Source of the DNA: Holdemania filiformis DSM 12042
Lineage (GTDB): Bacteria; Bacillota_I; Bacilli_A; Erysipelotrichales; Erysipelotrichaceae
Assembly (NCBI RefSeq): GCF_000157995.1
Contig: NZ_GG657552.1
Span: 240,709 to 274,144, forward strand
Direction: 5' to 3'
Length of the DNA: 33,436 nucleotides
In this document: positions 23,383-30,715 of the stretch, piece by piece
Position numbering within the stretch: the first letter of the stretch is position 1
Layout: the number at the start of each line of letters is the position of its first letter
Notes under the pieces: model-generated
The model's database searches: none
Seen by the model: only the letters and a program-made list of their open reading frames with translations
Told to the model about the DNA's origin: nothing
Position numbers and translations under genes: made by a program

Positions 23383-24867
23383 ATGAAGAAAGTAACTCTT
23401 TTGGCGTTAGCGGGCGTTATGGCGCTGAGCCTGACCGCTTGTTCGCAGAAGCCTGCGGAACAGCCGAAGACCAGTGACGAGCCGAAAACCGCGGACGTCA
23501 ATACTGAAGCAGACGTAATCGTCTTGGGCGCCGGCGGAGCCGGCATGGCGGCGGCGATCACCGCGAAGGAAAACGGCGCGAGCGTTCTCGTGCTGGAAAA
23601 AATGCCGATGGTCGGCGGCAACACGCTGATCTCCGGTGCGGAAATGGCCGCTCCGGGCAACTGGCTGCAGGAAAAGGAAGGAATCGAGGATTCCGTCGAT
23701 CTGTTCTATGAAGACATCATGAAGGGCGGCGACAATATCGCGGATCCGGAAGTCGTCCGGGTTCTGGCTGAAAATGCCCTGAGCGCTGCGGAATGGCTGC
23801 GCGACGACGTGCATGTTCAGTTCGAGGATAATATGTTATTCTTCGGCGGTCATTCTGTCAAGCGCAGTCTGGTTCCGCTGAACGCCAGCGGCGTAGAACC
23901 GATTCAGAAGTTAAAGGCTAAATGCGACGAGCTGGGCATCGAAATTCAGACCGATACGCCGGCAACCAAACTGATCCAGGACGAAGCGGGCAAAGTGATC
24001 GGCGTCGAAGCGCAGCATGACGGTCAGACTCTGACCTACACCGCTCACAACGGCGTGATCATCGCTACCGGCGGCTTTGGCTCCAATCTGGAAATGCGCA
24101 AGCAGTACAACCCGATGATGGATGAAAAAATCCTGTCCACCAACAGCGTTGGATCGACCGGCGACGGCATCACGATGGCGGAAGCGATCGGCGCGAAGCT
24201 GGTCGACATGGAATGGATCCAGACTTATCCGACCTGCGATGCGGAAACCGGACGCTTACTGTATGTCGGCGACGTCCGTCTGGACGGCCGTGCGATCTTA
24301 GTCAACCTGGAAGGCAAGCGGTTCGTTGAGGAACTGGAACGCCGCGACGTCATCTCCAAAGCGGTCACGGAAACCACCGACGGCTTCTCGTATCTGTTCT
24401 GGGATGAAGCTTCGATGGTCGCTTCCGGCGTCCGCGAGCAGCATCAAAACGAATATGATGATCTGATTGAACGCGGCATGTTGGTGAAAGCCGACACGAT
24501 TGAAGAAGCGGCAGCGCATTTCGGCATCGACGCGGAAAACCTGAAAGCCACAGTTGCGAAGTATAACGAATATTGCGAAAAGGGCAAGGATGAGGAATTC
24601 AACAAGCGCGGCGATCTGATCGCCTTCGGCGAAGGTCCTTACTATATCATGAAGTCGATCCCGGCAATCCACCACACGATGGGCGGCATCAAGATTAATC
24701 CGGAAGCTCAGGTAGTCAACGTTGACGGCAACGTCATCGAAAATCTGTATGCGGCTGGCGAAGTAACCGGCGGCATCCACGGCACCAACCGTTTAGGCTC
24801 CGACGCGATTGCGGATATCATGGTCTTCGGCCGGATCGCAGGCGCTAACGCGGCAGCGAACAAATAA
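23383..24867 (+). CDS. Secreted lipoprotein flavin reductase, fumarate-reductase-like
   Basis: A 494-residue lipoprotein (signal with lipobox LTAC, Cys20) whose mature part is an FAD-dependent reductase of the fumarate reductase/flavocytochrome c family. The FAD-binding GAGGAGM is at residues 49-55, and LEKMPMVGGN follows. Active-site motifs are retained: GRAILVNLEGKRFVEELERRD (catalytic Arg region), AIHHTMGG (His) and GEVTGGIHGTNRLGSDAIAD (Arg). It probably reduces an unsaturated carboxylate outside the membrane as an electron sink. The FMN-binding domain found in many secreted relatives is missing, so the electron donor must be another protein. The Arg in ERRD argues for fumarate-type chemistry over urocanate, but the substrate is uncertain. 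It is divergent from, and probably controlled by, the YesMN pair. Confidence 0.9.
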   Translation: MKKVTLLALAGVMALSLTACSQKPAEQPKTSDEPKTADVNTEADVIVLGAGGAGMAAAITAKENGASVLVLEKMPMVGGNTLISGAEMAAPGNWLQEKEGIEDSVDLFYEDIMKGGDNIADPEVVRVLAENALSAAEWLRDDVHVQFEDNMLFFGGHSVKRSLVPLNASGVEPIQKLKAKCDELGIEIQTDTPATKLIQDEAGKVIGVEAQHDGQTLTYTAHNGVIIATGGFGSNLEMRKQYNPMMDEKILSTNSVGSTGDGITMAEAIGAKLVDMEWIQTYPTCDAETGRLLYVGDVRLDGRAILVNLEGKRFVEELERRDVISKAVTETTDGFSYLFWDEASMVASGVREQHQNEYDDLIERGMLVKADTIEEAAAHFGIDAENLKATVAKYNEYCEKGKDEEFNKRGDLIAFGEGPYYIMKSIPAIHHTMGGIKINPEAQVVNVDGNVIENLYAAGEVTGGIHGTNRLGSDAIADIMVFGRIAGANAAANK

Positions 24868-24925
24868 GCAAAAATTTAAGTTCAGCCGGTATTTTCTGAA
24901 AAGAAAACCGGTGATCAAGGAAATC

Positions 24926-24970
24926 AAAAGCCCCGTTCTTTCAGAAATGAAAGCTGCGGGGCTTTTATCT
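24926..24970 (+). terminator. Terminator of the reductase gene
   Basis: AAAAGCCCCG (24926-24935) pairs with CGGGGCTTTT (24957-24966), and CTTTCA-GAAA-TGAAAG forms the upper stem. T-rich end. Confidence 0.92.
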
Positions 24971-25125
24971 GTTATTCTTCCGCTCCTTGATCAAAGCACT
25001 GCCCGGAACCAAGGCATCCATAAAACAGAAACATGCGATTCCTAGCGTTGTTCTCAGCCTTCATCCTGCGCCAATATTAAAGCGAGTCAGTGCTATCCTT
25101 TTATTTCTATCAATCTAAGCGCCGC

Positions 25126-26523
25126 TTACAAACGGCTCAGCTCTTTGAGAATTTCCCGCAGCGCCGTCTGCACGTCCTGATCGCTTAACGGCCCCTCCGG
25201 CAGTTTGACGACCTGGTCAAAACCGAGAATTTCGGCCTGGGCAACCTGGGTTTCCGCCGGCGTCACTAAAATCGTGAGCATATCCTCATGATGTGCGATT
25301 GCCGCGGCCTGAGGCAGGGAACTGGGGGAGGCCGGGGACAGCGGTTTCTGCCGGAAGCAAAGCAAAGCGTCCGCGTGCCGCAGCCGCTCCCGGAAGCCAA
25401 TCGTCGACATTAACGCCGCGACGCTGTCCTGGCACTTTCCCTGCAGCAGCGCCTGGATCGTATAGCCGAGTCCGTGACCGGCGGCCGCGCCCGGTTCGGC
25501 CGCCGCGGAAGTTTGCTTCAGCCAGCGGATTAACGGGGAAGCCGGCACGGTGTTCCGGTATAAGTCCTGGGGATCGCACAGCGCGATGAACGTTAAGCCG
25601 CGCAGTGTCTTTTTTAATTCCTGGTCGTCCGCCTGAACGATCTCCCCCCGATCGTCAAAGATAAACTTCATCCCCAGCGCTTCCAGCATGCCCAATCCGC
25701 CGTCAGCCGGACCCAAGGGACTCAGCACAAGATAAAACCGGCGGCATCCCTGCGTCAGGGCATGAAGAATCATCGTGCCGTAAAGCCGCGAATCAGAAAG
25801 CCCATTCAGCTCGGAAAATTCCAGGATCGCATTGTTGCCCCGGACGGCGTAGCTGATTTTACGCGCGGATAGAGCAGGATCCGGAGGCAGCGTAACCCGC
25901 TGGCAGACCGACTGACCGATCAGCGCATCGACATAGCCCTGCGCGCCATCGCTTAAATTACAGGAAACCGACTGGCATTGGGATACCGGTATGAACGTCT
26001 GCAGGATCTCGGTAAACGCCCGGGCATCCCAGCCGTTGTCAAAGGGCTCAGCCGCCAGAACTAACCGCGGCCGCAGCGTCTGGCGCAGGAAGAAGCGCCC
26101 CTGCAGCTGAACCGGCTGATGATCGCTGGCCATCAGCGTAAACCCTTCTTTAAGAAAGAACGGCAGCGAGGCCAGTAAGACGATCACCTGGAGTTCGAAA
26201 TGATGATGTTTTTTTGCATAGCGGCGGGCCTGGTGCAGCAGTTCGCTGGATACGCCTTCGCCCTGATGCTGCTGAACGACCGACAACAAGTCGATCTGCC
26301 AGCGCTGGGGATCGAGCGCCAGAAGACCGATGATCTGGCCGCCGTCATCCTCCGCCGCAAAGATTTCCCATTGCGGCCGGGGTTTATTCGGCACGACTTC
26401 CGAAACGTCCCAGCTGCACGCCTTGACGCAGGTCTGCCGCGGAGCGTGCAGCATTCGCCGGCTGGAATCGAAAAACTCTTGAATCTGCTGCCGCTGACCG
26501 GCAGGGTTATGACGAATTTTCAT
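25126..26523 (-). CDS. GNAT acetyltransferase fused to a degenerate glycerate-kinase-like domain
   Basis: A 465-residue two-part protein. Residues 1 to about 148 look like a GNAT acyl-CoA transferase, with an acetyl-CoA-loop region around LLSVVQQHQGEGVSSELL (79-96) and a final strand FFLKEGFTLMA. Residues about 154-465 follow the order of a glycerate kinase: LVLAAEPFDNG start, SDGAQG (191-196; kinase SDGGEG), LEFSELNGL (kinase ELAxxSGL), LYGTMILHALTQG (kinase TYGTGxxxxAALDAG) and LSPLGPADGGLGMLEALGMKF (kinase GLGGSGTHDGG). Near residue 388 the kinase motif TGEGRID is replaced by LCFRQKPLS. Key glycines and acidic residues are therefore lost, so this domain is probably not catalytic. GAGGT precedes the ATG. 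It lies 94 bases downstream of a true glycerate kinase gene on the same strand. The acetyl acceptor is unknown. Confidence 0.75.
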   Translation of the reverse strand: MKIRHNPAGQRQQIQEFFDSSRRMLHAPRQTCVKACSWDVSEVVPNKPRPQWEIFAAEDDGGQIIGLLALDPQRWQIDLLSVVQQHQGEGVSSELLHQARRYAKKHHHFELQVIVLLASLPFFLKEGFTLMASDHQPVQLQGRFFLRQTLRPRLVLAAEPFDNGWDARAFTEILQTFIPVSQCQSVSCNLSDGAQGYVDALIGQSVCQRVTLPPDPALSARKISYAVRGNNAILEFSELNGLSDSRLYGTMILHALTQGCRRFYLVLSPLGPADGGLGMLEALGMKFIFDDRGEIVQADDQELKKTLRGLTFIALCDPQDLYRNTVPASPLIRWLKQTSAAAEPGAAAGHGLGYTIQALLQGKCQDSVAALMSTIGFRERLRHADALLCFRQKPLSPASPSSLPQAAAIAHHEDMLTILVTPAETQVAQAEILGFDQVVKLPEGPLSDQDVQTALREILKELSRL

Positions 26524-26617
26524 GATCTACCTCTTTTGGCTGTTATTCCCATTCTATCATAATCCGGACTCGGGGAAAATGTTCTTGACAGCGCTTTCAG
26601 AAAAAAGCTGGATTTTC

Positions 26618-27747
26618 TTATTGTTCTCGATCAATGGATTGATTTCGTTTCAGCCAGGCTGCCCATTCTTCCTGCAGCCGCCGGGGGGCCTGACAAATAC
26701 TTTCCTGCTTGCTCATAGAGGGTTTCTGCAGCACGAGCACATCGCGGAAGCCCGCTTCCAGCAACGCTGTTTTCGCAATTCCCAGCTGGCCGCATACCGC
26801 CAGCACCGGCACGTTGGCCGCCTGGGCATGGTGCAGAATACCTAAGGGAACCTTGCCCTGCAGACTCTGCGAGTCGATCCGGCCTTCACCGGTGATAATC
26901 AGATCGGCCTGGATCAGTAGTTCGTCTAACTGCATCCAATGCAAAAGCTGTTCCAGTCCGCTGCGGATTTCACAGCGGAACACTCCTTTTAACATCAAAC
27001 CGCAGGCGCCGGCGGCGCCCAAGCCCGGCTGCGCGGCGAGGGAACAGTTCTGCCAGGTCTCCACTTTGCGCGTCAGCTGTTCGGTATTGCGGTCCAGCTG
27101 CGCGATCAGCGCCTCGTCCGCACCTTTTGGCGGGCGAAGACCCGGGCCGCACCGTTGGTTCCGAATAAAGGATTGGTGACGTCGCACAGACAGATCAGCC
27201 GCACCACGGAATTGAATAATTCACAGTCAGAAAGATCCAGCGCTTCAATTTGATCCAGCGTCGCTCCGGTAGGCAGGAAGGATTTTCCGTGATGAAGAAA
27301 CCGCACGCCCAGTGCCGCCGCGATTCCACAACCGCCATCGTGCGTGCCGCTGCCGCCTAAGCCGAGATAAATCGTTTGGCATCCCGCGTCCAGGGCAGCC
27401 TTGATCTGTAAGCCTGTGCCGTAAGTCGTCGCCAGCGCCGGATTGCGGGGATGGCATAAACCCAAGCCGCTGCACTGCGCTAGTTCGATGACCGCTTCCG
27501 CTTCTCTCCGGGCCCAGGCCGCGGTCAAAGGCTGCCGCTGCGGATCGCAGAAGGTTCCTTCCTGACGGAGAAATCCGCCGTTTTTTACAACGGCTTCGAC
27601 TAAGCCTTCGCCCCCGTCGCTGATCGGCAGCACGGTTACCTCCACTTCCGGAAAAAGCTTGCGCGTGGTGATGGCAATGCGTTCTCCGATTTCGCTGCTG
27701 GACATACAACCTTTAAAGGAGTCGGATGCGACGATAATTTTCTCCAT
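26618..27747 (-). pseudogene. Glycerate kinase interrupted by a one-base frameshift
   Basis: Glycerate kinase phosphorylates D-glycerate. The N-terminal frame starts at 27747 (GGAGG 6 bases upstream) with IIVASDSFKGCMSS, ISDGGEG, TYGTG and GLGGSGTHDGG, and reaches CDVTNPLFGTNGAARVFARQK before drifting into VRTRR and a stop at 27106. The remaining third continues in another frame: KGADEALIAQLDRN, LITGEGRIDSQSLQGK, and on to the stop at 26618. The break is at a run of four A's on the minus strand (27125-27128); five would restore Q-K-G-A and a 376-residue product, the normal length. All catalytic motifs are otherwise intact, so the lesion is recent, a sequencing slip, or a -1 slippage site (CAA-AAG). 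The GNAT fusion gene follows. Confidence 0.85.
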
Positions 27748-27999
27748 GATGGACCTCCATTTCCGTTTTAAGATGTTGCTTGTAAAAAAACAAGACGGCA
27801 GTTTCCGTACAATATTCTTAAATTGATTATAACATTATTCAGTCCCATTCCGGCATTCAGAAGAACATTGGATTCACGTTTTCTCCGACGGGTCTAGGAA
27901 GCCGGATCAAGGAAAATTCAGGCGTATCAGTAGGCAGAAATAAGAAAAACGGGTATGATAAAGCTAATCAGAGAAAAATGAAAGAAAGGACGAACAACT
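27748..27999. other. Divergent intergenic region between glycerate kinase and bcp
   Basis: On the minus strand there is a TATAAT (27829-27824) and a small stem CTTGT-TTTTTT-ACAAG (27794-27779) in the glycerate kinase leader. On the plus strand TATGAT (27954-27959) is a possible -10 box for bcp. No clear -35 boxes and no gene were seen. Confidence 0.4.
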
Positions 28000-28461
28000 A
28001 TGGAAAAAGCCTACGATTTTAAACTTAACGACAGCGAGGGCAACGAAGTTGCGCTGCACGACTTTTTAGGCCAGAAGGTCGTCGTTTATTTTTATCCCAA
28101 AGACAGCACGCCGGGCTGCACGAAGCAGGCCTGCAGCTACCGCGATCATTTCACGGAACTGGCCGCACGAAATCTCAAGGTGATCGGCATCTCCAAAGAC
28201 TCCGCGACATCTCATCAGAAATTTATCGCTAAACAGAGCCTGAATTTTACACTGCTTTCCGATCCTGACCGCATCGCGATCGAAGCCTACGGCGTCTGGC
28301 AGGAAAAGATGATGTATGGTAAAAAGGTGATGGGGGTGGCGCGCACGACGTTTGTGATCGACGAGCAGGGAAACATCTTGAAACGTTTTGATAAAGTGAA
28401 GCCCGATCAGGATGTCGCGCAAGTGCTGGCATTCATCGACGGATTGGAAGGACAGAATTAA
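28000..28461 (+). CDS. bcp: Thiol peroxidase, Bcp/PrxQ-type peroxiredoxin
   Basis: A 153-residue cytosolic peroxiredoxin that reduces hydrogen peroxide and organic hydroperoxides using thioredoxin. The active site is FYPKDSTPGCTKQACSY, with peroxidatic Cys40 and resolving Cys45 five residues later, the hallmark of the Bcp/PrxQ group. The later segments VIGISKDSATSHQKF, FTLLSDPD and MGVARTTFVIDEQGNILKRF also match. Length is typical. AAAGGAC precedes the ATG. It is a single-gene unit closed by a terminator, consistent with an oxygen-sensitive anaerobe keeping a peroxide defence. Confidence 0.96.
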   Translation: MEKAYDFKLNDSEGNEVALHDFLGQKVVVYFYPKDSTPGCTKQACSYRDHFTELAARNLKVIGISKDSATSHQKFIAKQSLNFTLLSDPDRIAIEAYGVWQEKMMYGKKVMGVARTTFVIDEQGNILKRFDKVKPDQDVAQVLAFIDGLEGQN

Positions 28462-28502
28462 ATTTCCAATTCCGATTTTTATAACTTTCAACAGGATAAT
28501 CG

Positions 28503-28532
28503 GTCTGGAACAATTTTGATTCCAGACTTTTT
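28503..28532 (+). terminator. Terminator of bcp
   Basis: GTCTGGAA (28503-28510) pairs perfectly with TTCCAGAC (28520-28527), followed by T5. Confidence 0.88.
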
Positions 28533-28695
28533 AAGTCGCTTCGGGGATGAAAAAGGCGTCGTTTTCAGCATAATTAAATAAGCAGGAAAATAACGGAAAT
28601 GTAAGCGCTGTGATCATTTCTGTGACGAACATTGTCGAAATTAAAAAAATAAGGATATTATTCATTTCAGCATATTCACTTTTCCTAAAACATAG

Positions 28696-28701
28696 TATAA
28701 T
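28696..28701 (+). promoter_or_regulatory. -10 box before the hypothetical gene
   Basis: Consensus TATAAT. The best -35 candidate, TTCACT at 28675-28680, has a short 15-base spacer. Confidence 0.45.
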
Positions 28702-28735
28702 GATGATAAGCAAAGGAACAGGATGGGTGATCAGG

Positions 28736-29140
28736 ATGAATAAGAAACAAACAAAGATCATCGGCAATACGCTGGTGGAAGAATATGCCGTGCCGCTGAA
28801 AACAGAGGAAAACGCGACGCTGCAGCTGTTGGAGTACGCTGACCGGATTGCGAATTTAGATGCGTTTATTGTGGATTATATTCGGCTGGAAGAACTTCAG
28901 ATGTATTCGGAGGACCGGGGCATTCCAGTCTATACCGATGTGGAAAGTCTGGCGATCGTCAAGCATGATCTGGCGAAAGAGTCGATTCGCACATGTTTAG
29001 TTAAGGGGTTCTACATGAACATTGATTTGTCGGTCATCGTCGATATGCAGTCAAAGACGATCCGCTTTAACCGCAGCCGGTTCAGCACGCTGAACACCGA
29101 TGACATCATCGCCGCGGTGGCCGGGACGCCGCAGCTGTAA
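28736..29140 (+). CDS. Hypothetical protein of unknown family
   Basis: A 134-residue soluble protein that I do not recognise. It has no signal peptide, membrane segment or Cys motif. The middle is acidic and helix-rich (NATLQLLEYADRIANLDAFIVDYIRLEELQMYSEDRG), and the end has alternating beta-like segments (MNIDLSVIVDMQSKTIRFNRSRFSTLNTDDIIAAVAG). ATG 28736 is chosen; GGGTGAT lies just upstream, and an in-frame GTG at 28728 is an alternative start. A consensus TATAAT at 28696-28701 lies 35 bases before the start, so the gene has its own promoter, and it has its own terminator. Codon use resembles its neighbours. The next gene is a nucleoid-associated protein, but the terminator between them argues against a strict operon. 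Confidence 0.75.
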   Translation: MNKKQTKIIGNTLVEEYAVPLKTEENATLQLLEYADRIANLDAFIVDYIRLEELQMYSEDRGIPVYTDVESLAIVKHDLAKESIRTCLVKGFYMNIDLSVIVDMQSKTIRFNRSRFSTLNTDDIIAAVAGTPQL

Positions 29141-29152
29141 TCAGTAAAACAG

Positions 29153-29184
29153 GACATTTCTGAAAGGAGATGTCTTTTCTTTTT
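29153..29184 (+). terminator. Terminator after the hypothetical gene
   Basis: GACATTTCT (29153-29161), GAAA loop, GGAGATGTC (29166-29174; two G-U pairs), then TTTTCTTTTT. Confidence 0.8.
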
Positions 29185-29230
29185 GCGTGAAAAAAGGTAA
29201 ACTTAGCGCTGGATAAAGGAGGAATCGCTT

Positions 29231-30223
29231 GTGGAAACAATGGAATTAAAAACCGCGATTCTGCACAGCCTGGATATGAATCTGGGGATGCCGGTGGTAT
29301 CGCAGGTGGAATTGGAACCGACGGATTTTTTGAATACCTATCTGGAAAAACGGCTGCAGCGTCTGGCCGGCAGCGAACATTGCCGCACCAGTACGACGGC
29401 CAGCATCGGCGGGGTCAGTCTGGATGAGGTATTGAAAGCCTCGGACTGGCAGGCATTTTATGAATTCACGCTGCAGCTGCTGGAAAAGCTGTTCAACTAC
29501 CGCCAAAGCAACGGCGGCCAGAGCGCGGACGTCCTGTTCGCGCTGCTGGAAATCGACCGGCATTTAAGCTTATATGTCGGAATTCTGGATTACCGCAGCT
29601 CGCTGATTCATCATCTCAGCCAGGATGAGCGTCAGACCCGGCTGGAGCTGGTCGAGTATCAGACGACGCTGCCCGGCGCGTCGGCCGGGGTAAGCTTCGA
29701 GTTCTGCACCGATCTGTTCACCGGGCTGACACAGCTGATCGAGAAGAAGGAAAAAGGCTTTACGCCGCTTTCAGAGCTGCTGCTGAACCAACAATTTGAA
29801 ATGACGCCGAAGGAAAAGATCAAGGCGGCGCAGAAAATCGTGCAGGAAATTCATCCCAGTGACGATCTCACCGAAATGAACCGCCGTGTTGAATTCAAAC
29901 AGAAAGTCGCGGAATCGCTGCAGGAAAAAGAGGAAGTCAACCTGGAAGAAGTCTTTGAGGAAATCTATGTCGATGATCCTTCAACGCTGTTTGAAGCGAA
30001 GGCGAAGCTGCAGGACCGCGGTCTGGATCAGCAGCGGATGGTCGTGACCAGCTCCGCCTACGACGCCAAGCTGAAAAAGCAGAAGCTGGTGACGGACAGC
30101 GGGATATCGATCGTTCTGCCGATCGATTATATGCACGATCAGAGCCATGTGGAATTCATCACCAATCCCGACGGCAGTCTGTCCATTCTGCTGAAAAACA
30201 TCACGCATATCTATGATAAATAA
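29231..30223 (+). CDS. Nucleoid-associated protein (NA37/YejK family)
   Basis: A 330-residue cytosolic protein matching the 37-kDa nucleoid-associated family. Recognisable features are the start LKTAILHSLDMNLGMPVVSQVELE, the central DVLFALLEIDRHLSLYVGILDYRSSLIHH, the DLTEMNRRVEFKQKVAESL region and the conserved end KKQKLVTDSGISIVLPIDY then VEFITNPDGSLSILLKNI. Length is normal. GTG 29231 is used, with AAAGGAGG 8 bases upstream; an in-frame ATG nine bases later is possible. Family members bind double-stranded DNA or co-purify with the nucleoid; the precise role in Firmicutes is unclear, and some occur beside phage-defence genes, though nothing of that kind is seen here. Confidence 0.85.
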   Translation: METMELKTAILHSLDMNLGMPVVSQVELEPTDFLNTYLEKRLQRLAGSEHCRTSTTASIGGVSLDEVLKASDWQAFYEFTLQLLEKLFNYRQSNGGQSADVLFALLEIDRHLSLYVGILDYRSSLIHHLSQDERQTRLELVEYQTTLPGASAGVSFEFCTDLFTGLTQLIEKKEKGFTPLSELLLNQQFEMTPKEKIKAAQKIVQEIHPSDDLTEMNRRVEFKQKVAESLQEKEEVNLEEVFEEIYVDDPSTLFEAKAKLQDRGLDQQRMVVTSSAYDAKLKKQKLVTDSGISIVLPIDYMHDQSHVEFITNPDGSLSILLKNITHIYDK

Positions 30224-30424
30224 AAGCGAAGGACGCCGGAACTAACTTCGGCTTGGAAAAATGCAGGGCAGAAGGGATTCAAGATGAATCCCCGGATCAT
30301 TTCAGCCGGCCTTGTCCTGGCTGGCGGCGGCGGTCATTCAAGGTTGGAAAAAGGAATAAATGTAAAAAGTTACACTGCAAAATGTAAAAATTCTCTTTTG
30401 ATCAGAAACATAGCGATTTCCGTC
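30224..30424. other. Non-coding stretch before the T-box promoter
   Basis: This part of the gap between the nucleoid-protein gene and the transporter contains no convincing gene or strong terminator. A weak stem (GCCG 30231-30234 with CGGC 30248-30251) is the only terminator-like element after the nucleoid-protein gene, so read-through into the leader is possible. Confidence 0.4.
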
Positions 30425-30453
30425 TTGACAACCGATTCAGTTTCGCTTAAACT
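30425..30453 (+). promoter_or_regulatory. Sigma-A promoter of the T-box transporter operon
   Basis: Consensus TTGACA (30425-30430), 17-base spacer, TAAACT (30448-30453); start expected near 30460. It is the best-matching promoter in the window. Confidence 0.8.
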
Positions 30454-30458
30454 GAATC
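30434..30458. promoter_or_regulatory. 25-bp perfect inverted repeat inside the T-box promoter
   Basis: GATTCAGTTT (30434-30443) and AAACTGAATC (30449-30458) are perfect 10-base arms around CGCTT. The repeat fills the spacer and covers the -10 box but ends just before the expected transcript start, so it should act as DNA, most simply as a repressor operator. Confidence 0.65.
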
Positions 30459-30459
30459 C

Positions 30460-30696
30460 ATATTCAAAATTCAGTGAACAGGAGAGTAGCTTAAGATATC
30501 CATCAGCGAGCCAAAACAGAGTGAAAGTTTGGCGGCACTGTCGAAAGCGAAGCGCACCTGGGAGAAGTTCAGATGAAAAAAGTAGTCTGAAACGTGAGTC
30601 TGCGTTAACGAACGAGGGGGTCGGAACAGTGGTTTCCGGCAACTAGGGTGGTACCGCGATGTGAGTCGTTCCTAGATTAGAGGAACGGCTTTTTTG
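30460..30696 (+). promoter_or_regulatory. T-box riboswitch leader
   Basis: The T-box sequence AGGGTGGTACCGCG is at 30645-30658, followed by the terminator AGTCGTTCC (30664-30672)/GGAACGGCT (30682-30690) with T6. Stem I is readable: CAGG (30479-30482) pairs with CCTG (30557-30560), and above it AGTA-GCTT (30485-30492) faces AAGC-GAA (30545-30551). The specifier loop 3' strand is GAAGCGCA (30549-30556). With the usual spacing the codon is CGC (30553-30555, Arg); GCG (Ala) at 30552-30554 is the alternative. The bulge UGGU would pair with an ACCA tRNA end (discriminator A). Uncharged tRNA would open the terminator and switch on the amino acid transporter. Confidence 0.93.
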
Positions 30697-30715
30697 TTTG
30701 GAAAAGAGGGGTAAT

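Noticed and set aside
30284-30646. Plus-strand open frame of 120 codons upstream of the amino acid transporter
   Set aside because: It covers a promoter and the T-box leader; RNA structure explains the sequence.
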